The notes beneath the pieces are model-generated. The model saw nothing but the letters and a program-made list of their open reading frames with translations. It was not told where the DNA came from and searched no databases. The translations under genes and the position numbers were made by a program. Positions 44,628 through 54,470 of a stretch of 64,000 nt of DNA are shown in pieces. Position 1 is the first letter of the stretch; each line of letters begins with the position of its first letter. The DNA is from Flabesymbios commensalis (Eukaryota > Annelida > Polychaeta > Terebellida > Flabelligeridae): NCBI GenBank assembly GCA_964017125.1, contig OZ024916.1, positions 1,723,303 to 1,787,302 of the forward strand, written 5' to 3'.

Positions 44628-44757
44628 TTTATGTGTTAATATTTCAGATGGTTGATGATGTCTTATTGGTGACTAATATTAGTTTGTGTGTTAATGTTTC
44701 AGATGGCCTATGATGTCTTATTGGTGACTAATATTAGTTTATGTGTTTATATTTCAG
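44628..44757 (+). promoter_or_regulatory. Triplicated 55-bp splice-acceptor region
   Basis: Three acceptors TTTCAG|ATGG end at 44647, 44702 and 44757, exactly 55 bases apart. Each 55-bp repeat includes the first exon bases (ATGGCCTATGATG or ATGGTTGATGATG) and the intron end (GTGTTAATATTTCAG). Only the last acceptor leads into the long open frame. From the first two, the same frame reads RW(P/L)MMSYW and stops at TGA. Confidence 0.85.
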
Positions 44758-46396
44758 ATGGCCTATGATGGGTAACGGCGGTACACCAGGAGCAACATCT
44801 CAACCCAGCGGCCCAGGATCGACTCCGGGTGGTGGCATACCTACCAGTGCTGGTGCCGGTGGTGGAATCCCTGTCAGTGACAGCGCGTTTAAGACTGTAC
44901 CGTCTGGAGGCGGGGGTGGTCTACCCCCCATCAGCACCTGCCTTAAGGACGCTGGGAGCTTCATGCCCGGGGGTCTACCCGCACCCCCACCTCACCCCCA
45001 TCACCCAGCCATGCACCACCAGCCAGCCATGCACCACCCCACGGCCTCCACGGCCCAGTACCACCCCCACACCCACCACCATCACCCCCACACACAGGAA
45101 CCACCTCAGATGCACCCAGGAGGGTTCAAAGATCTGGGTTATATGGGGTCATCTGGAGGTCAGATGTCAGGTATGGGGGGTATGGGTGGGATGGGGGGTG
45201 CCGCTGCACCTCATCCTGCTTTTCCTGTCTCTGTACCACCCTGGTTACAGCAGACCCCAGCCTATGGTCTGGCACATCTACAGCATCTCCTGGCGAACGA
45301 TAAGGGGCTGGGGGTGACCCCCTGCCTCAGTGACCCCCTGGCTAAGGCGGCCCTGATGGACCTGGGGAGGATGCACGCCCAGTACCCTATAGGGAAGAAA
45401 CTATTTGGATGTCCTCAATGCCGGTACATCACAGACCGTAAGAACAATCTGAAGAGGCATGTGGCCACGATGCATCAGGAGTGTGACAAGGTGCTGGAGT
45501 GCTGTGGTATCGCCTTCAAGAACAAGGCTTCCCTGCGTGACCATGTCCTCATCTTCCACAGTAACGGCTATATGTGTAGATTCTGTGGTAGGAACTTCTG
45601 CCGTAAGGCTCTGCTGAAGCGCCATCTGACGGTGCATAGTGGCCAGAAGGACTACATCTGCTCCTTGTGTGACTACGCTACTAGTCATAAGAGCAACCTG
45701 GAGAGACACAAAAAGGTGCACGAGAGACAGGGAAGCGAGGATGGAAGCATAGACAACCAGGAGGCCAGCTCATCATCTGATCATCCGAGAAGTCTGCCTC
45801 AGCAACATCTGTCGTCAGGGAAACCACAGCATCATCAGCAGCACCATCAGCAGCAACAGCATCAGCAGCATTCTCCTAACAAGTACGGGGTGTCCTCCAC
45901 CCTACATGGTGACTTATCCGCGGGGATGGACCACGTTATGGATAATAGAGTCAGTACGAGTCATCATCATCCGCATCAGCAGCAGCCTCATCACCCACAT
46001 CCTCAGCATCACCAGGGACTCCATGGTTACCTTGGTAACCCCCTTAACGACACGGGGTCCTCCACCCCCTCCTCGTCAGCCACATCCCCTGTCGGAGGTC
46101 TGGACTGCCTCAAACTGGGTCGACCACCTCCTCCCCATCATGGACTGCCAGGTCTGGGGTGTCTGCCCGCATCCCTCTCTCATCACCATCTACACCAGCA
46201 GCAGCAGCATCCTCATCATATGAGAGATGTGGGACATAAGCCGCACGAGCTGTCTCTGCAGCAGAGTGACGATACAGATCTGGATTCCTCAGACATCCTG
46301 GACCCCGACCTGGGGCTGGGCAGTATAGACGTGGTAGGGGTGGACATGTCTGACCAGACTCCATCCCTGATAGATGTGGTACACCTACATGACTGA
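44758..46396 (+). CDS. C2H2 zinc-finger protein, main (last) exon
   Basis: Probable nuclear DNA-binding transcription factor. The exon follows the acceptor at 44757 and would join the exon at 26069 to give MYLSLNFRWPMMGN.... Without that exon, translation could start at the ATG at 44765. Order: Gly/Ser/Pro-rich N-terminus; His/Pro-rich tract (about 44980-45110); GMGGMGGMGG; conserved-looking PPWLQQTPAYGL with LQHLL, an LxxLL-type motif (about 45275). Fingers follow: 1 CPQC-x12-H-x4-H; 2 atypical, with adjacent cysteines in LECCGIAF instead of Cx2C; 3 CRFC-x12-H-x3-H; 4 CSLC-x12-H-x3-H (about 45404-45724). Then a His/Gln-rich linker and an acidic end (DTDLDSSDILDPDLG). The finger array and low-complexity arms are seen; the orthologue is not recognised. 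Codons are GC-rich against an AT-rich background. TGA at 46394-46396. Confidence 0.95.
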
Positions 46397-46910
46397 TCTA
46401 CGAAATGACGGGCGGAGAACAGGCACCACTCCTCATAGATGTGGTACGCCTACATGACTGATCTACAAAATGACGGGCGGAGAACAAGCTCCATCCCTCA
46501 TAGATGTGGTACACCTGCATGACTGATCAAAACGAAATGACGGGCGGAGACTTAAAATTAAGATTTCCAAAATTAAGATTATCTTAACTTTCTCTTATTT
46601 TCATTAGAAAAGTTAGGAATTATCTTAATTTTTCTAATGAAAACGAGAGAAAATTAGGATGATCTTAGTGGAATGAGCCTCAGACTCAATCCCTCCTAGA
46701 TGTGGTACACCTCCATGACTGATGAACGAAATGACGGGTGGAGAACACCCTCCACCCCTCATAGATGTGCTGCACATATTCATGACTGATCCACGAAATT
46801 CCACCAAAAACTGGCCGACTATGGTGTAAACCCCTGAAAAAGACTGGCTCAGATATAGTGTTTGGTTCTCATAGATGTGGTCCACCTACATGACTGATCC
46901 TTGAGTATTT
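46322..46910 (+). repeat. 65-bp tandem repeat running from the C-terminal codons into the 3' flank
   Basis: TAGATGTGGTACACCTACAT-type units occur at 46371 (coding; IDVVHLHD then stop), 46436 and 46501 (65 bases apart), then 46697 and 46762 (again 65) and 46872. A diverged first unit encodes IDVVGVDMSDQ at 46322. Each unit also has GAAATGACGGGCGGAGAACA. A degenerate copy may lie at 47311-47385. Confidence 0.9.
46551..46681. repeat. Family J foldback within the 65-bp repeat
   Basis: AATTAAGATTATCTTAACTT, then TTTTCATTAGAAAAGTTAGG pair with TAATTTTTCTAATGAAAACG, then GATGATCTTAG. The gap between units 46501 and 46697 exceeds one period by 131 bp, the size of this element. Confidence 0.85.
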
Positions 46911-46993
46911 ATTACCTAAAATTTTGTGTCATTTGCATTGAAAATGCTAAGAATTATCATAAAGTTTTAAATGGAAACGAGAGAAATTTTCTT
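46911..46993. repeat. Family J-like remnant
   Basis: GAAAATGCTAAGAATTATCA, then AATGGAAACGAGAGAAA. Another remnant is at about 47095-47155. Confidence 0.5.
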
Positions 46994-47066
46994 CCCAGTA
47001 AACACAACACATTTGTAAAATGTTAGACCAACGTCACATGTTATATAAATGTTTTGTGTTTGCGCG
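46994..47066. repeat. Family A variant with outer arms
   Basis: CCAGTAAACACAACACATTT and AAATGTTTTGTGTTTGCGCG form the outer arms; the core is reduced to AGACCAACGTCACATG. It resembles the element at 63698. Confidence 0.75.
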
Positions 47067-47486
47067 GTTAGTTATATTTTTCTTGTCCCCATAGACGTTG
47101 AAAACATTATTTTTCTAAAGGAAATAAGATAAATTAAAGATAATCTCCATTTTAATTACATGGCTGATCTCAGTTGACGAGGGGTCTAAGGATTGAGGTT
47201 ATCCTTAGATTGTCTCATTTCCCTTGGAACAGTTAAGTTTTTTCCTAACTTTACTAGTGGGAACGAAAGTTTAAATTTTGAGTCAGACGGTTTTTAGATT
47301 ACATTTTTATGATAGATGTGACCCATTCTCGGCAATACCTGGAGAAACTGATACTAAAAAAAACAACTGAATGACGGGCTAGGGATACACGACGCCATAA
47401 AATTGTTTAAAAACTGTTCCGGGATGAAATCCTCAAGTCAAAACTCAGACTCAGGCTGCGTGATAAGACTGCTCAAAATTGTTTGT
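47067..47486. other. No gene; J and 65-bp-repeat remnants
   Basis: Fragments AACAGTTAAGTTTTTTCCTA (J-like) and TGATAGATGTGACCCATTCT, then TGAATGACGGGC (65-bp-unit-like). No AATAAA signal was noticed in the first kilobase after the stop. Confidence 0.4.
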
Positions 47487-47547
47487 CAGTGCTGCACCAA
47501 TGTCGGGCCAGCGTCTCTGACGCTGGGCAGGCATTGGCACAGCACTG
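47487..47547. repeat. Family A palindrome
   Basis: CAGTGCTGCACCAATGTCGG pairs with GGCATTGGCACAGCACTG; core GGCCAGCGTCTCTGACGCTGG. Confidence 0.9.
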
Positions 47548-48359
47548 AGCCAACATCACATACTGCATGTGTGGGTGAAGAATTGAAGGATCCTAGTTTA
47601 CTCTAGCGTCCATGTCTCTACCACCGCCAGAGACACGTCAGCACCTGCAATGTGTGTATAAACTTAAAAGCTTTAATTATGAATTGTATTCCAAAATTCT
47701 CTATGTTCTGTGCAGATGCCGATATGTTATTATATTTCTACTCAATATGACTCTTGGTGAAAATGAAAAATTGCGTATGACGGATCTCATTAAATGTCTT
47801 GTTATTATATATTTTTGTTTGTATTTCAAACCAACCAGAAGTCATTTTTTGAGATGAAAATTGACAGTTGATTTCTCTGTGACTTTATGAACAACGCCAT
47901 CATTGCCGAGTCATAAGTGTTTTTTTTTGTGAATTTCTAGGAGAGTGTTTTCTATAAAAACTTCACTTTCAAGTTATTAATTACGTTTTAACTGCCTGTA
48001 CTGCTATTATGTCATGCTATATTGTTACGTATTTTAAACTTGATGTTGTTTCTTAATCAAACCCAGGTAACTTATTAGCGTTGAAATGAATTCACAAAAA
48101 TAGCAACATTATTCCTTATTGTATTACAACAAGATTTTCCTAAAAAACTTGCAGCATTGATGTCATTCTTATGCGGTCATCCAGTATATATATATATATT
48201 TGTCTGATAATATCTATACGTATAGATATTAATAAACAAAGAAGAATCTCATTTCCAAATATAATTTTGTTTCTCTTCAAAACAACACATAATTCGAGGC
48301 AAAAGTGATTAAAAAAATATGGGGTGTTGTTTTGCTCCAAATTGTACATATCTAAATAT
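47548..48359. other. No gene seen
   Basis: AT-rich intergenic DNA; frames of 67-88 codons show no domain. Confidence 0.3.
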
Positions 48360-48420
48360 TCCTTCCCACTTGAAGTGTGGGTCGCGTTAGCAAGACGCAA
48401 CTTCAATGGTTAAAATGATT
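48360..48420. repeat. Family D hairpin fragment
   Basis: CCCACTTGAAGTGTGGGTCG, apex GCGTTAGC, then AAGACGCAACTTCAATGG. Confidence 0.75.
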
Positions 48421-48489
48421 ATTTTTCTATAATTTTGACATATACTGGATTAATTAGACCTAATCTTGCTGATCGTTTTCAATGTTTTT

Positions 48490-48655
48490 TATTTGTCAAT
48501 CATATCACTGATGTTGATAACAAAATGTGTGTTTAAACATCAGGTTTGGCAAAGGATAGATCTCAAATTAAACTAATATTAGTAATTTTCCACCTCTTGA
48601 GGTTGTGGGTCGCGGTAGCGAGACACAACCTCAAGTGGGTGAAAATTCAAATAAA
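48490..48655 (+). repeat. Family D MITE
   Basis: AAATGTGTGTTTAAACATCA, then TCAAATTAAACTAATATTAG, then hairpin CCTCTTGAGGTTGTGGGTCG with apex GCGGTAGC (48612-48619) and a perfect return arm. Confidence 0.85.
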
Positions 48656-50005
48656 TTTACTTAACAGGACGAGGGCTATGAAGTATGTTATGTCGACTGT
48701 TAATACGAAGTTACGTATATTTGTATCGTCCTATCTCCACTCAAGATAGTGCTAAATACATGTCTAGAAATATTATACCACCTTTGCAATGTAAATGTTT
48801 CTTTCTGGAATATGTGTATATCGTTTCTTGATATAAACCTTTCATTTCTTACACTCAAATGTTGCAGAACAGGTTTTATACTTTGATAGGTAATCTCAGT
48901 GCAAACAACTGCTGAGAAGAAGCACAAATATAATGATGCTATGAAAATGTAACGTGGATTATTCAATTGCTTGTATATCTGTGTTAGAATTGCCCACCTA
49001 TTGTATACATATAAAACACATCCAATGAACCATCTGTACACCTCTTGAGTGCTGCATTACGTCGTTATTTGTACCTAAAATAGTTGACACACTGCAGGTT
49101 CTAAAAATTGTCATTTTGAAATTTGGTGCTTAAGGGGTCAACATTTCACCCCGGATAAATGTCACCGATTATAATGAATCATCGCTGATAATTTACCCCC
49201 CTCCTCCTCTGTGTAATACCATCTTACCATGCAATATCCCTTGTGTTCACACATACACTTGTGGTCTGATTTCCTGAACCTGGTGTTAAGGGTTACTATC
49301 AAGCGTTGCCATCCACACCCTAACAGTCGTAATAGTTTCCTTTGCCCTGAAGTAGTTTCTGCGGTCATGCACAAGGAGCTTAGATAATCATATGAGTTTG
49401 TAGTATATCGAAGAAATAAATACAAAAAATAGATAAAAATGGCACAGCACCAATGAGGCGGTTTTAAACTGTTATTTGTGGGATGGGTCTCATAGTGAGT
49501 GCAAATTTGGTCAAATTCACAGCTTTAATGTCTTCAGAATTATGCTTTTAATTTGTCTTCCTCGATGTTGAGCTAAAGCGTTTAAGTGAAATGCGTGTAG
49601 TCGACTTGAGAGTAGAAGCTTTAGTTTTCTTTCACACTTTTTATTATCAATTTAAATAGCGGCGTTCGAGAGTGAAAGTGTCTTAATTGAAAAACCCCTG
49701 TTTTTTCTACCCTGCTTTGCGTCGGTTAATATATTTTTCCAACTCAATAAGCTTTCGAAGGGATCAATATATGACAGCTTCAAGGCATGAATCTATTTAG
49801 TTGTGTACAGATTACATAGCTACTTTAGGGCATAAACGGTTCACTATTTAGTTGTGTACTGTCATCCACGCACCTCTGTCGCTCCCATTATCAGGTTCGC
49901 GCTCAACCGAGACCAGACATGAACACTTTCACCCAGCATAGCGTTTCCCACGCATCCGATGAAAACGTTATATAGCTAATGATATCTTATGCTCAGAAAG
50001 TACAA
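48656..50005. other. No gene seen
   Basis: AT-rich. The longest minus-strand frame (113 codons, 48700-49041) has no recognisable domain, signal peptide or codon bias. Confidence 0.35.
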
Positions 50006-50060
50006 AAGGCAGTAACTGCCCTCTTTTTAAGTAAGCAGTTACCACGTTTTGTGTTAGCAC
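50006..50060. repeat. Family K hairpin, diverged
   Basis: AAAGGCAGTAACTGCCCTCT, then AAGTAAGCAGTTACCACG. Another scrap lies near 50140-50190. Confidence 0.7.
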
Positions 50061-50542
50061 GGCATTATTGTTAACTGCGATTTTTGCCCCACGTGTAGAA
50101 ATATGTCTCTGATTTTAAACCCTGCCGTGTGAAAGCGAAACGTGATAATTGCTTACTTTAGAGGGAATCACTTACTATACCTTTCCCTTTTACTCTATAC
50201 AATTCTGGATAATTCATAAACCTCATTAAATTTTGAAAATCAGGATACGATTCTATTTCTGATAAGCATTCTGCTTGTTTAATTTGTTTTCATTCATCTT
50301 AGGCTGGTCCACCTTTGATACTAAAAAGACTATTAATTGAAAAACAGCTTTATATCTCATTGTGTACCACATGTGCTCGACCAACTGCGTCGTGTTGTTA
50401 TGATTAACAACTCAAACATGTAACTACTTTAAGTTATTTTACAAAATCACTGTATTTTTATATCCCTTCATCAAGTTTTTTTACCAATTTATAATATTCT
50501 GACCACTTGTTAGTTTGATGTTAACAATTTTGCGGTGCAATA

Positions 50543-50595
50543 ACAAACAGCAGTAACTGCTTACTTTTCAAGTAAGCAGCTACTGCTGTTAGCCG
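50543..50595. repeat. Family K hairpin
   Basis: AACAGCAGTAACTGCTTACT, loop TTC, then AAGTAAGCAGCTACTGCTGTT. One mismatch; isolated single copy. Confidence 0.9.
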
Positions 50596-50639
50596 ATCAG
50601 TGAAGTTCATAAGTGGTCAAGAGACTTCTCATTCACATT

Positions 50640-50830
50640 TCAACACGTCGTTTTTATGGCGTCCGCCTTTCTTTCTCTGGGCGCGACCCGACCCGGCGCT
50701 GGCGACTAATCCTCAATTGACCTCTGACCTGGAAATCCAAACTGACCTTTAACTTTCATAGGTCAACAATCGGCCGAACATACAGCTGCGGTTAGCGGCC
50801 GTCCAATCAGCTTGTGGCTGCGGTTAAATA
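50640..50830. promoter_or_regulatory. GC-rich block with nuclear-receptor half-sites
   Basis: TGACCTCTGACCT at 50718-50730 is a perfect DR1 (AGGTCA-G-AGGTCA on the minus strand). Further half-sites are TGACCT at 50743 and AGGTCA at 50760. A CCAAT box (GTCCAATCAGC, about 50803) follows in CpG-rich sequence. It may be an enhancer or the promoter of an unseen gene; function is inference from motifs only. Confidence 0.45.
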
Positions 50831-51019
50831 CGGGAAAGACGGGTCACATCAATTTCACAGCAATTTGTCTGATCTGTTACATTGTCAGTTTCTCCCCACC
50901 CTCTCCCCCTCTCCCATACAGCCCTCCACACCCTGAACACACTGATGACCCTTTCGTTGCTAAAGCTTCAGAATGTATTTATTCAATCAATCACATTAAA
51001 CCTTTTGACTGTTTTATAT
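50831..51019. other. No gene assigned
   Basis: A 71-codon + strand frame starts at 50812 with a Pro/Ser-rich stretch. It has no recognised domain or clear splice sites. Confidence 0.25.
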
Positions 51020-51250
51020 CCAATTGAAGTGGGGATTTTATAACGTTTTTTAAGTTTATTAATTGAAGTTGTGTCTCGCTACCGCGATGGATCAAAATTA
51101 CTCATTTGTTTACTTTTGACACGAAACATTTTTAAAACTTGATGTTTAAGCACTCACTTCATTCCCAATGACTGCGATTGAATCAGCTGATAAAACTGAT
51201 TAAAACAACTAGGAGCCTATAACCGTGCCTAACGTTTTAAGGGGTTATTT
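51020..51250 (-). repeat. Family D MITE
   Basis: AATTGAAGTTGTGTCTCGCT, then ACCGCGATGGATC, then AAACTTGATGTTTAAGCACT and TTCATTCCCAATGACTGCGA; the distal arm is degraded. Confidence 0.78.
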
Positions 51251-51484
51251 TTTCAAGACAGGATGTATATTTGCTGCTTAAAAACAGCAACATTTATATT
51301 TTTGAATATTCACCCAGTTCAAGTGAGCATACATTACGTCTATTTGTTTATTTTAACAATCTTAAAAAAAATATTTTCGAAACCGTTATTTAAAGTGTCA
51401 ACTTATGTTTAAAAATAATTTTGGTTTAGATCTTCATGGAAACCTATATAAACTAGTTTATGTGTGATGACTTCATAACTCCTT

Positions 51485-51550
51485 GTAGAAGGTCCAGTTT
51501 AGCCTATATGTGCGCTAGGATGGCCTATGAAACCTCATTCATTTATCCAT
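51485..51550 (+). mobile_element. SINE 3' end fragment
   Basis: GTCCAGTTTAGCCTATATGT, then GCGCTAGGATGG, then CCTCATTCATTTATCC matches the 3' part of the SINE at 2827. Confidence 0.75.
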
Positions 51551-51862
51551 TCCTTCTTCAAACTTGTAGATGGAAATTACCTAAAATTAGCCTGACTTTT
51601 CTATATTTCTTGGCCTGACCAATGTGTCGTTAGTACACGAATGGTCCAATAGAAATACACCCCGTTTTATTTACCCTGCGTACAATAGGGTGGGGGTAAT
51701 TCACCCCCTGATTTATACAATTATCGCCATGTATAAGGCGCAGGGCTCAGTGGTTCGCGTGCTAGATGCCGATTTACCATAAACAGGCGCAGACAGGCGC
51801 GAAAACTGTGCACTACAATCACCTTAGAGAGGGTCCCCTGTGCCCACCCATCACACAGCTGT
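51551..51862. other. No gene seen
   Basis: Unique-looking DNA; no feature recognised. Confidence 0.3.
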
Positions 51863-51953
51863 AGCGGTGGTTCTCCCTCGTAAAACGGGACCAGTAGGCC
51901 GTCACTAATAGTGACGGCCTACTGGTCCCGTTTTATGAGGGAGAAACACCGCT
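51863..51953. repeat. 91-bp near-perfect hairpin
   Basis: AGCGGTGGTTCTCCCTCGTA, then AAACGGGACCAGTAGGCCGT, then CACTA-A-TAGTG and the complement. Two mismatches seen. Single copy in the window. Confidence 0.93.
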
Positions 51954-53103
51954 ATTTCGGTCAGGCTGTATTTATTTGCTACACCGACAAATTAACTCTA
52001 CGCACGCTCTCCAAGTAATGTCTATAATAAAAAACCGGAATCAACAAACAGGCCATAATTATCATCGGTTTATCAAGTGAAAAGTGGAACATAATATAGT
52101 TAGTTCACTGACTGAGTCAAGTGAGGTGGGAACACCTCTATGTCTAAATCAATTATAATATTATTTATAAATAAAAAAGAAATGTGATTTTGTATGCTCA
52201 ATATTGTTAATGGTGTGATATGAAATAGTGACATTATTATAAAACTATGACCTTACTATATATAACCATTGTGATTTCAGTCAGCTTAGGTTGCTTTTCC
52301 ATTTTCAATCCGAAATTGCCTCAGCTCTAATGGAAAAGTATTGTTCTTTATATTAAAATATTATTTTTAGGGACATTTTACTTTCTTATTCTGTGAATTA
52401 ATTTGAAGTGGAATATATCGCTCGAGCAAGACTGCTTATAAAATATTTTTTGGTGAAATACTAAAAATAATAAAATAAAAACCAATACTAAAATGCTAAG
52501 TAATTCAAAATAATATATAGACTTAAAACCTTTTTTTTTTGTAAATCCATTAAGATCCATTTACCGGAGCTCTTACATTCCTCGAGGTGTATACTACTTT
52601 GAATTGAGCAAGGGGATGATTTTATTGGATTTAAATGAAATAATTACACATGGGGTGCATAAAATATAAACACGTGCATCTCAACTCAACTTAAAGCGTT
52701 TCGAAAAAAACAGGTCTACTTTTTTAATCATATTCAATAGCGTTATTTAATGGCCAATTGAGCGATTCGCCTACACAGCCGAGTTCACAAACCCCTCCGA
52801 CCCTTTCCTGATTCTCTGTACAACAGCCACAACATACCATTTCGACACTCATATGATATATATCCGAGAAAAGAATGTTGAATAAAATATGTTGTTATTT
52901 ATGACAATATGTTGTGAGCTTCAGTTTGAGATGTTGAGGGACAAAAGCATTGAATATAATTATTATAATTCATAAGAATATGGCTGTTCAGAGATTTTCT
53001 CATATGCTCCCACTAAATGAGACGTATATCGGTAATAGCCCATATCGAACTCTAGCTTTAACTGTTTGAATTGCAATGTACGGCAGTTATGTCATGTGTG
53101 ACT
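51954..53103. other. No gene seen
   Basis: AT-rich intergenic DNA. Confidence 0.3.
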
Positions 53104-53263
53104 TGATCGCGTCACAAAATACGTTGTTCTATTTGTGTGCGATATGGGAAAATAAAGCACTTGTCCAATGAAAAAGGTGTGCGCCTAAAGGCTCACACCT
53201 TATTCATCGGACGAGTGCTGTATTTTGCCATATCGCACGAAAAATGACCACCGTTTGCATATC
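53104..53263. repeat. Family I palindrome
   Basis: Outer TTGATCGCGTCACAAAATAC, inner GTGCGATATGGGAAAATAAA, apex GCC-TAAA-GGC, return CACACCTTATTCATCGGAC, end CCGTTTGCATATC. Second copy of 42566. Confidence 0.9.
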
Positions 53264-53289
53264 TTATTTGAAATGTTACACTTGTGTGT

Positions 53290-53357
53290 TTTAATCCATT
53301 CAACGCGGATCTCGACTTTTCTGACGTCAAAAGTCGATCCCTGAGGTTACGTGTTAA
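53290..53357. repeat. Family B MITE, truncated
   Basis: TTTAATCCATTCAACGCGGA, then TCTCGACTTTTCTGACGTCA, then AAAGTCGATCCCTGAGG. Only the terminal palindrome remains, with a full TGACGTCA. Confidence 0.72.
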
Positions 53358-53375
53358 AAACGTTGGACCAATCCC

Positions 53376-53436
53376 CAATGTTGTTTTAATGCTGGGAAAA
53401 CGTCGCAGACTGTGGGCCAACATTAATATGATCTTG
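53376..53436. repeat. Family A palindrome
   Basis: CCAATGTTGTTTTAATGCTG, apex CGTC-GCA-GAC, then TGTGGGCCAACATTAATATG. Confidence 0.83.
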
Positions 53437-53844
53437 TAGTTGTCGTTCCTTTGTGTGTCATGTGTCTGTCTTTTGTCTGATTTGTCTGTCTTGCCCATAT
53501 TGCTATAATTTATGGTATAATGTTTCATTTTAATGTGCTATACTATTTAATACTGTTCATATTCTTTGATTGTAGCATAGACACAACATTAGGTATTTAT
53601 ATAGGATACTTAGGAATATAATTTATCTGGGAAAACCAAAGAATATATTAATGATACTGTAAATATACTGAAAAGTGGATTAAATTAAGTCTTTTTTTTT
53701 AAAGGACAACATGTTATATGTTTCGTAAAAATGTGGTTAATTTTCTCAGTAGAGCTTATTTCCAAAAACAATCATTTCACGCTTTTATGTTTAGGAAAGA
53801 AAAACATATTTTCAGATTATTGTAGCTGTCGAACATGATGCTGA
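53437..53844. other. No gene seen
   Basis: AT-rich intergenic DNA. Confidence 0.3.
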
Positions 53845-53925
53845 ATTGTGTGTTTCTATTTTTTCGTCATTTGAAGCTAGGAATTGCTGACGCAATTCCC
53901 AGCTTTAAATGGCGAAAAATATTTA
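53845..53925. repeat. Family E hairpin fragment
   Basis: TTTTTTCGTCATTTGAAGCT, then GAATT-GCTGACGC-AATTC, then CCAGCTTTAAATGGCGAAAA; apex GCGTCAGC on the minus strand. Confidence 0.85.
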
Positions 53926-53944
53926 TATATATGAAACATATAAA

Positions 53945-54065
53945 TCTTTTTTTCAACATCAAGCTCTTCGTACATGTTTAGTCTCAAATTAAACAAATGC
54001 GACTAATCTTAATCCACTTCAAGTTGTACATGTAGGTCGAGTTACTTTAAGTGAGTAAAAAAATT
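53945..54065 (+). repeat. Family D MITE, degraded
   Basis: TTCAACATCAAGCTCTTCGT, then TCTCAAATTAAACAAATGCG, then CCACTTCAAGTTGTACATG; apex lost. Confidence 0.65.
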
Positions 54066-54159
54066 ACATGGAAAACATGTGAACAATGTGTCCAATAATG
54101 CGTTAAAAATCCTGTGAACGGGATGACCCTGTGAAGTATGAATGTAGACAAGTACGCCT

Positions 54160-54245
54160 ACTCTAATCTGCAAAGCTAAAAAGCAGTATCTACACACTTG
54201 TAAAGTAAAAAGATACTGCCTTTTGACTTGGCATGCCAGTACTTT
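54160..54245. repeat. K-spacer-like hairpin
   Basis: AAAAAGCAGTATCTACACAC, then AAAAAGATACTGCCTTTTG, then GCATGCCAGTACTTTTG. The last part resembles the K array spacer (ATGCCAGTACTC). Confidence 0.4.
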
Positions 54246-54407
54246 TGACACGGAGCGCCTTAGTGTGCGCTCCTGTAGTAGAAGGCGTTCCTAACTTAAC
54301 GTTTACTACTTATCTTTTTCAAATCCTTGCAGTCGACATTTACCGCTGAAATGATTGTAAGATCAGACTCACTATTGTTATTAAAGTGTGACACATAATA
54401 CTCTTAG

Positions 54408-54470
54408 CCAATGTTGATTTAATGTTGGGCTATGGTCGTAGACGGTGGCCCAACATTAGAACCAACAATG
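54408..54470. repeat. Family A palindrome
   Basis: CCAATGTTGATTTAATGTTG, apex GTC-GTA-GAC, then GGTGGCCCAACATTAGAACC. Confidence 0.88.

Larger units (their letters stand above)
26092..44757 (+). other. Proposed 18.7-kb first intron
   Basis: GT at 26092 and AG at 44756-44757. The interval contains no recognisable coding exon but many MITEs (families A, B, D-F, H, I, K), tandem repeats and several GC-rich unique blocks (35680-35940, 36790-37030, 37395-37560, 38090-38290) that are candidate enhancers. Long first introns rich in regulatory DNA are common in developmental transcription-factor genes. Confidence 0.5.

Noticed and set aside
44741-44757. ATG at 44741 as translation start of the zinc-finger protein
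   Set aside because: It lies upstream of the splice acceptor, inside the repeated intron end (ATGTGTTTATATTTCAG), so it should be removed by splicing.
45401-46364. Minus-strand and alternative-frame ORFs across the zinc-finger exon
   Set aside because: Shadows of the real + strand frame, which carries four C2H2 fingers.
48700-49041. 113-codon minus-strand ORF
   Set aside because: No recognisable family, low-complexity AT-rich codons and no splice or promoter context.
50812-51027. 71-codon ORF after the GC-rich block
   Set aside because: No domain, no codon bias and its end overlaps a family D element. The promoter-like block upstream is not enough to call a gene.
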